The notes: generated from the letters alone by a model not told the origin. Counted from the stretch's first letter, positions 1 to 8,014 are shown. The stretch is 22,987 bases of DNA from JAENVU01 sp031430375 (GCA_031430375.1 JANPBJ010000201.1:1-22987); one strand, 5' to 3'. Made by a program: numbers and translations.

Positions 1-133
1 CTGGCGCATCGACTACAACACGCGACGGCCGCACTCCAGCCTTGGCATGCTCAACCCAGCCGCGTACGCTGCGCGCTGGACCAATCTCCAACCCCAACCA
101 GCACTCTCATAACCACTGGACCACCAAACGGGG

Positions 134-670
134 TCAGGCCACTACCGAGTGTCCCATCTCCTCGCAGGCCAATGAACGGCGCTCGGTCTCGGAGAAGGTC
201 CCTCCAGGCACGTTGGGAGCAACGTTGTTCAGGTTGACCGAACCATGTGTGCAGTGAGTAGAAGAACCTGGGGGGCCTCCATAGGCGAGACATGTATATT
301 CACCGTCCCAGCCGACGTCATAATAGTTGCCGTCGTAGACCACGATGTCCCAGACCGATCCGGAGGTAAGATCGGTTATTAGTTCCGAGCGCTCGACCTC
401 CGCCATTCCGTAAAGAGCAGCGGCTGCAAAATAGTTCACCTCGTCGTATCTAAACGTCGCCGTACCGTTGTCTAGAACCCGCCCCCAGCCAAAAGGAAAG
501 GGCGGAGACGGTGTTTCGTTGGTAGCCATCGCCGACGGTCCCACAGATCCGGCCGCAGCTGCGCCAACACCCAACGCCGCGATAAGTCGCCGAATGTTCC
601 GTCTGGTCCGGAAAAAATCGATTCTTCGGCCGGGCGTCGTCTCCATCGCTACCAGTCTGCCAGCCCGCAT
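134..670 (-). CDS. Exported hypothetical protein with degenerate matrixin/zincin-like C-terminus
   Basis: The 178-residue product starts with a basic stretch and a hydrophobic Ala/Gly-rich segment (about residues 27-48, ending near SAMA), which reads as a signal peptide. The start at 670 is supported by a GGGAGGG Shine-Dalgarno-like run 5-12 bases upstream. The mature part is rich in Tyr, Asn and Gly. It ends with an ERRSLACEEMGHS stretch that resembles the helix of small secreted matrixin-like zinc proteases (ACHExGHS), but Glu replaces the first zinc His and a stop follows four residues later. The third ligand and Met-turn are therefore absent. No continuation is convincing in the other two frames down to position 1. 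Base composition looks less GC-rich than in the following genes. It could be a decayed protease or an unrelated secreted protein; the zincin link is inference from one short motif. Confidence 0.55.
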   Translation of the reverse strand: MRAGRLVAMETTPGRRIDFFRTRRNIRRLIAALGVGAAAAGSVGPSAMATNETPSPPFPFGWGRVLDNGTATFRYDEVNYFAAAALYGMAEVERSELITDLTSGSVWDIVVYDGNYYDVGWDGEYTCLAYGGPPGSSTHCTHGSVNLNNVAPNVPGGTFSETERRSLACEEMGHSVVA

Positions 671-831
671 CGCCTTTCCCTCCCCTATGCTTCGCAGAAC
701 GTCTAGGATTTGGTCCGCCGCTTTGCGACATCACGAACACCTGGCGGGGTCTTATAACACGCGGAGGGGCCCGTGTCAATGGCCAGTGAGATCTGCCCCG
801 GTAGTGGACGGGTTGGTGTGCCCGGGTTCGG

Positions 832-2025
832 CTAGTCGCGCCGACGGTCGCGGTCGCGATGATCATGGCCATGACCGCGGCCGGGGAATGGACCTCGGAT
901 CTCATAGGTCACCCCGAGTCCGATCCCACCGACGGAGCCGCGCTGTGAGGAGATGTACATGCGGTCGCCGCGTGGGTTGAAAGCCAGGCCGGCGAGTTCG
1001 CTGCCTGAAGACCCGACCAGTTGCAACACGGGGCTCGCCCATCCCTTGCGGTCGATCAGGACAACCTGTTGGTCGTTGGCCTGGTCCTCGCTGATGTACA
1101 CGTGTCCCCGGCGGGTGATGGTGATGTTGTCGGGCTCACCGAGCACGCCGTTGCTCATGTCGCCGAGAGCGTCGTAGAAGACTTCGATCTTTTTGGTCCG
1201 AGTATCCAAGCGCCAGAGCTTGTGGTCATGTTTGGTCACGAAGGTGATCGCGCCGTCATTCCACCAAATGCCTTCGCCGCCCGCGAACGGTGTTGTCTCT
1301 GGGACCTGCCGGCGGGTTGGCGTTGTCTGCGCCGATGGGTCCGGAATCGGCAACCAGGTGACCTTGCCATCAACCACTTTGGCCGCGGACAGGCGTCCGG
1401 CTGAGAGATCGCCGCGGCGGTAGGGCTTGAACCGGTACAAGCGCCCGTCGGCGGCGTCCTCAGTGAGGTACACGTGGCCGCGGTCTTCGTCGACCGCGGC
1501 GGCTTCGTGGATGAACCGACCGAGGGCAGGTCGGTCGAGTGCCGCACGTTTGCCGGTTGGGTCACACTCCCAAACCTTTCCTCCCTCGCGCTCTTCGCAT
1601 GACAACCACGTCTCCCAAGGCGTCGGTCCACCGGCGCAGTTATGGGCCGACCCGGTCAGGATCGGATACGTGTCGATGACCTCTCCGTGGCGATCAAAGC
1701 TGATCGCGCCAACCCCGCTGTCGGCGGCGCCGTACAGCTCGGAGTTCGAGACGTAGATCCAGCCGCCGTGGCGGGTCGCAAAACAGGCGCCACCGTCGGG
1801 AAAGGTGTGCCAGGTGTATCCCGAGGGGCCGATGATCTGTCCGGAGGTCGCCACCACGCGCGAGGTGAACCGTGCGGGCAGCATCAAGCCATTGGCATCC
1901 GGTCCGAGCAGTGGACCGAGTGGATCGGGCGGCGGGCTGATCGCGAATCCAGGACTCGGGCGCGCGCCGAGCGCAATCGCGGCAGCGGCCGTTGCGGTCA
2001 GGAAGGTCCGTCGGGTCATGGCCAT
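832..2025 (-). CDS. Tat-exported PhoX-like (DUF839) protein
   Basis: The 397-residue protein opens with MAMTRRTFLTATAAAA, a twin-arginine signal (RRxFL then a hydrophobic stretch) predicting folded export. The body has the PhoX/DUF839 beta-propeller signatures: NCAGGPTPWETWLSCEE near residues 128-144, GRFIHEAAAVD, a long-spaced GEGIWWNDG, and GEPDNITITRRGHVYISED near 297-315. Family members are calcium-dependent alkaline phosphatases or uncharacterised PhoX-like proteins acting outside the membrane. The conserved Cys in SCEE is present. Phosphatase activity is a family-level expectation and not shown here. The C-terminal 16 residues (GRGHGHDHRDRDRRRD) are an odd His/Asp/Arg tail that might bind metal. 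Start 2025 or 2019 (both ATG) is undecided. The neighbour upstream is transcribed in the same direction after a 96-bp gap. Confidence 0.85.
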   Translation of the reverse strand: MAMTRRTFLTATAAAAIALGARPSPGFAISPPPDPLGPLLGPDANGLMLPARFTSRVVATSGQIIGPSGYTWHTFPDGGACFATRHGGWIYVSNSELYGAADSGVGAISFDRHGEVIDTYPILTGSAHNCAGGPTPWETWLSCEEREGGKVWECDPTGKRAALDRPALGRFIHEAAAVDEDRGHVYLTEDAADGRLYRFKPYRRGDLSAGRLSAAKVVDGKVTWLPIPDPSAQTTPTRRQVPETTPFAGGEGIWWNDGAITFVTKHDHKLWRLDTRTKKIEVFYDALGDMSNGVLGEPDNITITRRGHVYISEDQANDQQVVLIDRKGWASPVLQLVGSSGSELAGLAFNPRGDRMYISSQRGSVGGIGLGVTYEIRGPFPGRGHGHDHRDRDRRRD

Positions 2026-2121
2026 GCCGGGTCTCGCTCTCTGTTCTGCTCTTGGGTGCTGACCACGGTAGTCAGGCGACGGGAGTGATGTGTGACCAGA
2101 TGAGGGGGTTCGTCCGATTCG

Positions 2122-2700
2122 TCAGGTGGCGGGCTGAGGGAACGGAAGGGTGGAGTCATCCACACCGTCGTCCCGCACCACGCCACAGGCATTGAGCGCG
2201 AACGACACGAGGTGGTACTGGCCGACGAGGAAGACAAGGTCGAGGATCTGCTCCTTCGTAAAGTGAGCGTCGAGTGTTCGCCACGTTTCGTCGGAGATGG
2301 TTGAGCGGTCGTGCAGTTCGTCGGTCGCGCGTAGCGCGGCTGCCTCGGCCGTGTCCCAACCCTCGGCATCCGGCCCATCGGCCACGCGCCGTACATCGGC
2401 GTCGGAAAGGCCCACCGTGCGTCCAACCACAATGTGCTGGCCCCACTCGTACGGCGCGCGGCATTGCCACCCCACTCGCAACACCACGAGTTCTCGGACC
2501 CGCGGCTCGAGCGTGGTCTTGGTGAGGGCGTACGTGGCGAACACCAGCCACTTGCGCAGCAACGTGGGATGGTTGGCGAGCGTGCCGAAGACGTTGAGCA
2601 CGGTGGCGTCGTCGCCTCGCACTCGCGACAAGCGCCCGAGCAGTTCGACGGTCTCGGGCTCGGCGTCGGCCAACGACACGGGAGGGATGCGGGGTTCCAT
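2122..2700 (-). CDS. Carboxymuconolactone decarboxylase-like protein
   Basis: The product is about 192 residues if it starts at MEPRIPPVSL (2700). This start is favoured because a TACGCT hexamer lies exactly at -12 to -7, as expected for a leaderless transcript. An alternative upstream ATG at 2766 would overlap the divergent gene. The central block RELVVLRVGWQCRAPYEWGQHIVVGRTVGLSD is the CMD/AhpD-like core: helix, then a YEWGQH motif with the conserved Glu and His, and a Cys six residues before Glu. There is no CxxC, so an AhpD-type peroxidase role is unlikely. Family members act as decarboxylases or oxidative-stress proteins; the real substrate is unknown. It diverges from the alpha/beta hydrolase gene, and the pair may be co-regulated. 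Confidence 0.85.
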   Translation of the reverse strand: MEPRIPPVSLADAEPETVELLGRLSRVRGDDATVLNVFGTLANHPTLLRKWLVFATYALTKTTLEPRVRELVVLRVGWQCRAPYEWGQHIVVGRTVGLSDADVRRVADGPDAEGWDTAEAAALRATDELHDRSTISDETWRTLDAHFTKEQILDLVFLVGQYHLVSFALNACGVVRDDGVDDSTLPFPQPAT

Positions 2701-2706
2701 CCGGGC

Positions 2707-2716
2707 AGCGTACGGT
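2707..2716. promoter_or_regulatory. Symmetric overlapping -10 elements of a divergent gene pair
   Basis: Reading right, TACGGT (2711-2716) sits exactly 12 bases before the ATG at 2723. Reading left, TACGCT (2712-2707) sits exactly 12 bases before the ATG at 2700. Both fit the TANNNT actinobacterial -10, and they share the same central TA, so one 10-bp element could drive two leaderless transcripts. No clear -35 was seen on either side, which is usual for this promoter type. The match is seen in the sequence; promoter activity is inferred. Confidence 0.55.
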
Positions 2717-2722
2717 GACGGG

Positions 2723-3625
2723 ATGTCGACGGTCGGGTATGACGAGTTCTCGTTCTTCGCAGACAACGCCGCAGAGGTCGGTCTCCCCTATCCGAGCCCT
2801 CCCGCCGTGGAGCGCGTGACGGCTGAGGTCGCGCCCGGTCAGCGGCTCAGCGCCCTGCGTTGGGGTGAGGGCGAGCCGGAGTTGGTCCTGTTGCACGGTG
2901 GCGCGCAGAACGCGCATACCTGGGACACGGTCGCCCTCGCACTCGACCGCCCGCTCCTCGCTCTCGACCTTCCCGGGCACGGTCATTCGGACTGGCGGGA
3001 CGACAAGGCCTATTGGCCGAGCGAGAATGCGCAGGCGGTCGCGGTCGCGGTGAACACGCTGGCCCCGAACGCTCGAGTCGTTGTTGGCATGTCCCTCGGC
3101 GGGCTCACGGCTCTTGCGCTGAGTCATCAGGCGCCGGGTCTCGTGCGTCGGTTGGCGCTGGTGGATGTCACGCCGGGCGTGAACCGAGAGAAGGCCTCCG
3201 CGATCACCGCGTTCATCTCTGGTCCGGAGTCGTTCGCGAGTTTCGACGAGATTCTCGAACGCACGGTGCTGTTCAACCCGACCCGGAGTGAGTCGTCGCT
3301 ACGCCGCGGGATCTTGCACAACGCGACTGAACGGCCGGATGGAACCTGGTCGTGGCGCTACGACCGGTTCACGCTTCCCGACGGCGCAACCGTGCCCGAC
3401 TTTGGCAACCTCTGGGATGCAGTGAGTGGCGTGAAGGTTCCGTTCATACTGGTGCGCGGCACCGATTCGCCGGTGGTCGACGACGACGACGTGGCCGAAC
3501 TCACTCGCCGGAATCCCACGGCGCGGGTGGAGGTCGTGGCCGCGGCGGGCCACAGTATTCAGGGCGACCAGCCCCTGGTCCTTGCGAATCTGCTCGAGGA
3601 GTTCACTACGGATTCCGCGGCCTGA
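2723..3625 (+). CDS. Alpha/beta hydrolase
   Basis: The 300-residue cytoplasmic alpha/beta-hydrolase-fold enzyme starts MSTVGYDEF. Visible are the oxyanion strand-loop LLHGGAQNAHTW (about residues 54-65), LDLPGHGHSD, the nucleophile elbow GMSLGG with Ser near residue 123, a late acidic site in LVRGTDSPVVDDDD, and the catalytic His in AAGHSIQGDQP near 276. These form a complete Ser-Asp-His triad. The substrate cannot be told from sequence; the family includes esterases, epoxide hydrolases and C-C hydrolases. The stop overlaps the start of the FAD oxidoreductase by one base (TGATG), so the two are translationally coupled. Transcription probably begins at the start codon itself. Confidence 0.9.
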   Translation: MSTVGYDEFSFFADNAAEVGLPYPSPPAVERVTAEVAPGQRLSALRWGEGEPELVLLHGGAQNAHTWDTVALALDRPLLALDLPGHGHSDWRDDKAYWPSENAQAVAVAVNTLAPNARVVVGMSLGGLTALALSHQAPGLVRRLALVDVTPGVNREKASAITAFISGPESFASFDEILERTVLFNPTRSESSLRRGILHNATERPDGTWSWRYDRFTLPDGATVPDFGNLWDAVSGVKVPFILVRGTDSPVVDDDDVAELTRRNPTARVEVVAAAGHSIQGDQPLVLANLLEEFTTDSAA

Positions 3626-5019
3626 TGTCATTGCACCCGGCCGAGGACCGATATCGGAGCCGCAGCCTTTGGCTCGACTCGGTACCGGATTCGTTGGCAC
3701 CCCGCCCCACACTCGGCGGCTCGATCACCGCCGATGTGGTGATCGTGGGTGCCGGTTTTACCGGCCTCTGGACGGCGTATGAACTCTTGGGCCGCGATCC
3801 GAGCTTGGAGGTCGTGATTGTCGAGGCGGAGATCGCGGGCTTTGGCGCGTCGGGCCGCAATGGCGGATGGTGTTCGGCGCTGTTTGCCGGGAGTCGGGCC
3901 GCAACGGCGAGTCGGCACGGGCGTGACGCGGCGATCGCGCTTCAGCGCGCGATGTACGACACGATTGACGAGGTCGGCCGAGTGATCGAAGCCGAAGGTA
4001 TCGATGCCCACTTCGTCAAGGGTGGGAACCTCGAACTCGCGAGCTTGGCCACCCACGTCGATCGGTTGCGCGCCCAGGTCGAGTCGGAACGACGGTGGGG
4101 ATTCGGCGAGGACGACGTGCGCTGGCTCGAACCCGATGAGGCCTCGGCGCGTATTGCGGCGGACTCGGTGTTCGGGGGCGTCTTCACGCCGCACTGCGCC
4201 CGTCTGCACCCCGCACGCCTCGTACGCGGGCTCGCGCAGGCGGTGGAGCGGCGCGGCGGCGTGATCTGCGAACGCAGTCGCGTCACTGAGTTGGCACCGC
4301 GTCGAGTGGGGACGATCGCTGGTGAAGTGCGCGCCGAGTCGGTGATCCTCGCCACCGAGGGCTACACGCCGGAAATCCCCGGCCATCGGCGCGATCTCGT
4401 TCCGGTCTATTCGTTGATGATTGCCACCGAGCCGCTCCCTGCCCACGTGTGGGACACGATTGGTTGGGAGGGGAGGGAAACGCTCAACGATGGTCGTCAC
4501 CTGATTATCTACGGACAACGCACCGAAGATGACCGCATCGCATTCGGCGGGCGTGGCGCCCCCTATCACTTTGGGAGCCGTGTGCGCGACGACTTCGACC
4601 GAAACCGCGCCGTCTTCGCCGAACTCCGCCGCGTGCTCAACGGACTCTTTCCGGGTGTGGCAACCGCGCGGATCACTCACGAGTGGGGCGGACCACTGGG
4701 GGTCCCACGGGATTGGTACTCGTCGGTGGGCTACGACCGCGCCACGGGATTCGGCTGGGCGGGCGGTTACGTGGGTGATGGAGTCAGTACCACCAATCTT
4801 GCGGGGCGAACCCTCGCGGATCTGGTCCTCGGGATGGAGACCGAGATCACCACGCTCCCCTGGGTTAACCATCGCTCACCCGACTGGGAGCGCGAGCCGC
4901 TGCGGTGGTTGGGGATCAACGCCGGGTTGGCGCTCCCCGCTGGTGCTGACCGGGTGGAGGCCAAGACCGGCCGGCGGTCGCGCTGGCGAGAGAAGGCACT
5001 CGCGAAGCTCGTCGGGTAA
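3625..5019 (+). CDS. FAD-dependent oxidoreductase, DAO/PuuB-like family
   Basis: The 464-residue enzyme has an N-terminal Rossmann FAD-binding motif (ADVVIVGAGFTGLWTAYEL, about residues 35-54), the second glycine/arginine patch GASGRNGGWCSALF, a mid-chain GGVFTPHCARLHPARLVRGL segment typical of the DAO family, and a C-terminal flavin-closing GFGWAGGYVGDGVSTTNLAGRTLADLV. This is the layout of amine or amino-acid oxidases such as gamma-glutamylputrescine oxidase, which oxidise a C-N bond and pass electrons to oxygen. The substrate is not predictable. The ATG at 3625 overlaps the hydrolase stop. The cysteine in GGWCS is close to where some relatives attach flavin covalently, but that is not shown here. 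Confidence 0.9.
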   Translation: MSLHPAEDRYRSRSLWLDSVPDSLAPRPTLGGSITADVVIVGAGFTGLWTAYELLGRDPSLEVVIVEAEIAGFGASGRNGGWCSALFAGSRAATASRHGRDAAIALQRAMYDTIDEVGRVIEAEGIDAHFVKGGNLELASLATHVDRLRAQVESERRWGFGEDDVRWLEPDEASARIAADSVFGGVFTPHCARLHPARLVRGLAQAVERRGGVICERSRVTELAPRRVGTIAGEVRAESVILATEGYTPEIPGHRRDLVPVYSLMIATEPLPAHVWDTIGWEGRETLNDGRHLIIYGQRTEDDRIAFGGRGAPYHFGSRVRDDFDRNRAVFAELRRVLNGLFPGVATARITHEWGGPLGVPRDWYSSVGYDRATGFGWAGGYVGDGVSTTNLAGRTLADLVLGMETEITTLPWVNHRSPDWEREPLRWLGINAGLALPAGADRVEAKTGRRSRWREKALAKLVG

Positions 5020-5033
5020 GAGGGCGCGCCGAC

Positions 5034-5098
5034 GGGACGTCTGTTCGGGACGTCTGTTCGGGACGTCTGTTCCGGACGCCGATTCCGGACGACTATTC
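5034..5098. repeat. Five tandem 13-bp repeats between convergent genes
   Basis: Units 1-3 (5034-5046, 5047-5059, 5060-5072) are identical GGGACGTCTGTTC. Unit 4 (5073-5085) is CGGACGCCGATTC and unit 5 (5086-5098) is CGGACGACTATTC. Each perfect unit carries the palindrome GACGTC. The array fills the 73-bp gap between two converging genes and runs over the stop codon of the minus-strand gene (5093-5095), so the final codons are made of repeat sequence. Three identical units suggest recent slippage duplication. No terminator-like hairpin with a U-run was found here. Confidence 0.9.
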
Positions 5099-6400
5099 CA
5101 CGAGTACGGGGCGACCCGACGCGAGATCGAGTTTCGCGATGTGCAGGAGACGAGACTCGGGGTACTTGACCTTTGGTTCTTGATACGCGTGGAAGGCGAC
5201 CCGCCGTTGACCAGTGGCATCCACGAAGACCGACGCGCCGCCCGGCCCCGCAAGCGCGTCATGGGAGGACAGCAGCGCCACCCCACTCCCGGTGTCACAC
5301 GGGCCGAGTGGGCCGTCGCAATGGGCAACCCCGATGGCATAGCGGCGTCCGTTCCAGTCGTTCCCCGAGTAGAAGAGCCACGCGCCCGAGCCGTCCACCA
5401 CCATCGACGGGGCCTCGACCACGCCAGCTTCCCAACGGTGGTTCACTCGGAGGAGGTGGTGCGCTTCGCCGGCAAAGGCCAGGCCGTCCGGTGTGAGCGG
5501 TCGGGCGATGATCGCGGCAGGGCGCTCGTGTTTCCAGAGCAGCACGGGGACGCCGAAAGCGCCGATCACGGCCTCGGGGTCGATGGCCCCTGACTCGCCG
5601 CACTCCATGGGCCCAGTGGTCGTATCCACGAAGGGTCCGGTTGCGGATGTGGAAACCGCGCGGGAAATGCACTGTCGGCCGGTGAATGCCTCGAGCGCGG
5701 TGTAGTACATGACGAACCCGCCCGGCCGCGCGAGGACCGACGGTGCCCACGTGCGGCCCTTGCTGGCCCACGGCGGCAGCGGTCCGAGTGCGTCGCCCGC
5801 GGTTGCCCACGCACCGTCGGGCTGTTGTTTGATGACTTGGATGTTTCCCGCACTCGCATTCGTGGCGAATGCGACCAAGGTGCCGCGGTCATTGAACACA
5901 AACGGGTCGGGGAAATCGAACGCGTAGACCGGTGCCGAACCGCCCTGGGCCGTGTTGGCACGCCGACAAGCGTCATCGACGCTCTTCAGCGCGGCGGTGG
6001 TGGCGGCGTTGTCGTTGCGCTGCAACGCGTCGAGTGCAGTCTTGGCACCATCGAGACACTGCCGTACGACCGCGACGGTCGCGTTCAGGGTGGTGCGCGC
6101 GTTGCGCGCCTGATCTCGGTCGGCTTGCGTGGCCACGAGTTGGGCGCCGCGGTCGTCGACCGACAGCTTCGCTCCGTCACGCTCAGCCCGGGCGCGATTC
6201 GATGCGATTCGACCTTGGTCGACGCGTGCGCGAGCGGAACCCAGTGCATCGCGTTCTCGGGTGAGATCCAGGCGCGTCACAGCGAGGGCCCGGACCGCTC
6301 GGGTGCGACTATCCCACGCTCCGTTGACGTGGAACGCGGTGGTACCGAGCGCGATGGCAATACCGCTGGCGACGATCGGGACGAGCCGGCCACGAATCAC
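5093..6400 (-). CDS. Membrane-anchored coiled-coil protein with GH43-like beta-propeller
   Basis: The product is about 435 residues if started at the GTG at 6400, which overlaps the upstream stop as GTGA and has GGTGA five bases upstream; a GTG at 6418 is possible. Residues 5-25 form a transmembrane anchor, and residues 26-110 are a charged, Arg/Ala-rich coiled coil. A short helical unit with two cysteines follows (RQCLDG to DDACRRA, C-x29-C). From about residue 158 the chain looks like a five-bladed glycosidase propeller: DFPDPFVFNDRG, GRTWAPSVL, GAIDPEAVI, VVEAPSMVV, LFYSGNDW, LAGPGGASVF. Asp and Glu candidates sit where GH43/GH32 enzymes keep catalytic acids. It probably acts at the outer membrane face on glycans. 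The N-terminal half is a paralogue of the upstream protein. Confidence 0.75.
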   Translation of the reverse strand: MIRGRLVPIVASGIAIALGTTAFHVNGAWDSRTRAVRALAVTRLDLTRERDALGSARARVDQGRIASNRARAERDGAKLSVDDRGAQLVATQADRDQARNARTTLNATVAVVRQCLDGAKTALDALQRNDNAATTAALKSVDDACRRANTAQGGSAPVYAFDFPDPFVFNDRGTLVAFATNASAGNIQVIKQQPDGAWATAGDALGPLPPWASKGRTWAPSVLARPGGFVMYYTALEAFTGRQCISRAVSTSATGPFVDTTTGPMECGESGAIDPEAVIGAFGVPVLLWKHERPAAIIARPLTPDGLAFAGEAHHLLRVNHRWEAGVVEAPSMVVDGSGAWLFYSGNDWNGRRYAIGVAHCDGPLGPCDTGSGVALLSSHDALAGPGGASVFVDATGQRRVAFHAYQEPKVKYPESRLLHIAKLDLASGRPVLVE

Positions 6401-6849
6401 TGCGTCACCGCCTGACACACCTGGCGGACCGCACCGAGCGTGGCCGTTGCATGCGGGTCGCCAACACTCACTTCATTGAGGGCCCGAGTGATCCCGGCCA
6501 AACACTCGCGTAACTGGGAGACCTGGCCGCCCGCGATCCATGCATTGAGCGCGTCGTCGTCGCGCTCGTGCTGTACGGCCACGATCTGGTCCGAGATGGA
6601 ATTCGCGATGCCGACGAGTTCCTGCGCGGAACGCTGCGTCGCGGCGGTGTCCGCTTCGAGCGAGCCCGCTGTGATGATGGTCCGCACGAGGGCGCGCCGA
6701 GTCGTTGCAAGTGTCGCGAGAGTCTGAGTCCGGGTTGCCCGGGCCGCATCTCGTTCGTCGAGGAGCTGCGACCGCCGCCAGAGTCCGAGGCCCACGAGGG
6801 TGAGCACGAGGACGCCCACGAGGAGCAACCAGAGCCTGCCCCGGGTCAT
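6397..6849 (-). CDS. Small membrane-anchored coiled-coil protein
   Basis: The 150-residue protein starts MTRGRLW and has one transmembrane helix at residues 6-24. It is followed by Arg-Arg and a long Arg/Ala/Thr-rich helical region predicted to form a coiled coil (about 30-95). The C-terminal part carries LRECLAGITRAL and VRQVCQA, a C-x28-C pair that could form a disulfide outside the membrane. The same anchor, coiled coil and two-cysteine unit recur in the next gene, where a beta-propeller is appended. The two genes overlap (stop 6397-6399, next start 6400) and must be co-transcribed. A GGAG lies very close to the ATG. I do not recognise the family. Confidence 0.75.
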   Translation of the reverse strand: MTRGRLWLLLVGVLVLTLVGLGLWRRSQLLDERDAARATRTQTLATLATTRRALVRTIITAGSLEADTAATQRSAQELVGIANSISDQIVAVQHERDDDALNAWIAGGQVSQLRECLAGITRALNEVSVGDPHATATLGAVRQVCQAVTQ

Positions 6850-7021
6850 CGCTCCAGTTTGGCTCGCACGGGCCACCGATTCCGGGCACGTCCGGTGCCG
6901 CGTCGACCGCGTTGACAGGGATCGCGCGACGAAATCGGTGGTACCAAGTTCAGTCTCGGGTTCCGAGGTGTCGATACTCACGGCAGTGGTCACGACCAAG
7001 CTCAATCCGCACGAAGTGAGC

Positions 7022-8014
7022 GTGAACTTTGCGGCCCCGATCTGGACTGACCGGACATTCCGGGTCATGGGAACCGACGCGCGCGTCATGGTCCTCGGTG
7101 GATCCGGCGATCTTGCCGAGCGTGCCGAGGCTGCGCTCCGCGGCTTGGAGGCTCTGTGGTCTCGGTTCCGTGAGGACTCCGAACTCACCCGGCTGAATCG
7201 AACCGACGCGGGGCGCCCCGTTCGGGTCTCGGAGTCCACCTTCTCGTTGATCGCCCGGGCCGTGGACGCGTGGCAGCGAACCGGCGGCCGCTTTGATCCC
7301 ACGGGCCACGACGCGATCGTGGCGTTGGGCTACGACCGAGACTTCGCATCGGTGCGCGATGGTTCGCCACCGATTGTGGGCCGAACCGTGGAACACGACC
7401 ACCACGGGACCGCCCGGTCCGCGCTCCCAGGGTGTGCCGACATCATCTTGGACTCGATGGTCCACGCCGTGACGCTGCCTCCCGGTGTATCGCTCGATCT
7501 TGGCGGGATCGGCAAGGGCTACGCAGCGGACCTCACCGCCGCGCAGCTCATGGCCGCGGGCGCGGAGGCGGTATGTGTCGATCTCGGCGGAGACATCCGT
7601 GTGATGGGCCCGGGGCCGTACCGCGACGCTTGGGAGGTCCGCTTCGACGATCCCGTTCTGGCTGCCGAGTTTGGACGAGTGCGATTTGCATCCGGTGCAG
7701 TGGCCACCAGCACCCGGTTGCGTCGGCAATGGCAGCGCCTTGATACGACCGGTGACTCAGAGTCAGTGCATCACCTCTTGGACCCCAGCACCGGCGTTTC
7801 GGCGACAAGCGGTCTCGCCACGGTGACCGTGGTTGCCGGGGTCGCGTGGTGGGCCGAAGTGCTGGCCAAGGCCGCGTTCGTTGCGGGTCCGACGGCGGGA
7901 GCATCACTGCTCCGATCGATGGGAGTGGACGGCGTGCTCGTGGCCGATGATGGAACCGTGCACACCACTTCGGGTTTCCCGGCTATGTGCGGAACAGATA
8001 CTCGCTCGTCGTGA
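7022..8014 (+). CDS. apbE: ApbE-type FAD:protein FMN transferase
   Basis: The roughly 330-residue protein of the ApbE family moves FMN from FAD onto Thr/Ser of target flavoproteins, with Mg2+. Visible are FRVMGTDARVMV, the N-terminal lid (ALWSRFREDSELTRLNR), GGRFDPTG, the FAD/metal core VSLDLGGIGKGYAAD with a following VDLGGDIRVMGPGP, and the C-terminal metal motif HHLLDPSTG. No signal peptide is seen, so it should be cytosolic. The GTG at 7022 gives a normal N-terminus; GTGs at 7016 and 6968 are alternatives. None of the usual flavinylation targets (Nqr/Rnf subunits, FMN-bind domain proteins) is in the window, so its partner is elsewhere or unknown. The last 32 bases overlap the convergent EthD gene. 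Confidence 0.88.
   Translation: MNFAAPIWTDRTFRVMGTDARVMVLGGSGDLAERAEAALRGLEALWSRFREDSELTRLNRTDAGRPVRVSESTFSLIARAVDAWQRTGGRFDPTGHDAIVALGYDRDFASVRDGSPPIVGRTVEHDHHGTARSALPGCADIILDSMVHAVTLPPGVSLDLGGIGKGYAADLTAAQLMAAGAEAVCVDLGGDIRVMGPGPYRDAWEVRFDDPVLAAEFGRVRFASGAVATSTRLRRQWQRLDTTGDSESVHHLLDPSTGVSATSGLATVTVVAGVAWWAEVLAKAAFVAGPTAGASLLRSMGVDGVLVADDGTVHTTSGFPAMCGTDTRSS

Noticed and set aside
1..133. Continuation of the exported protein in another frame
   Set aside because: Neither alternative frame shows zincin features such as a third His or a Met-turn, so a simple frameshift is not supported.
2297..2722. N-terminal extension of the alpha/beta hydrolase
   Set aside because: The frame is open upstream but antisense to the CMD gene; the ATG at 2723 has a correctly placed -10 and gives the normal domain start.
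3628..4872. A 414-codon open frame on the minus strand
   Set aside because: It is antisense to the FAD oxidoreductase with intact motifs and has no ribosome site or recognisable domain.
6912..6917. TTGACA as a -35 box for apbE
   Set aside because: No TANNNT-like hexamer occurs 16-18 bp downstream.
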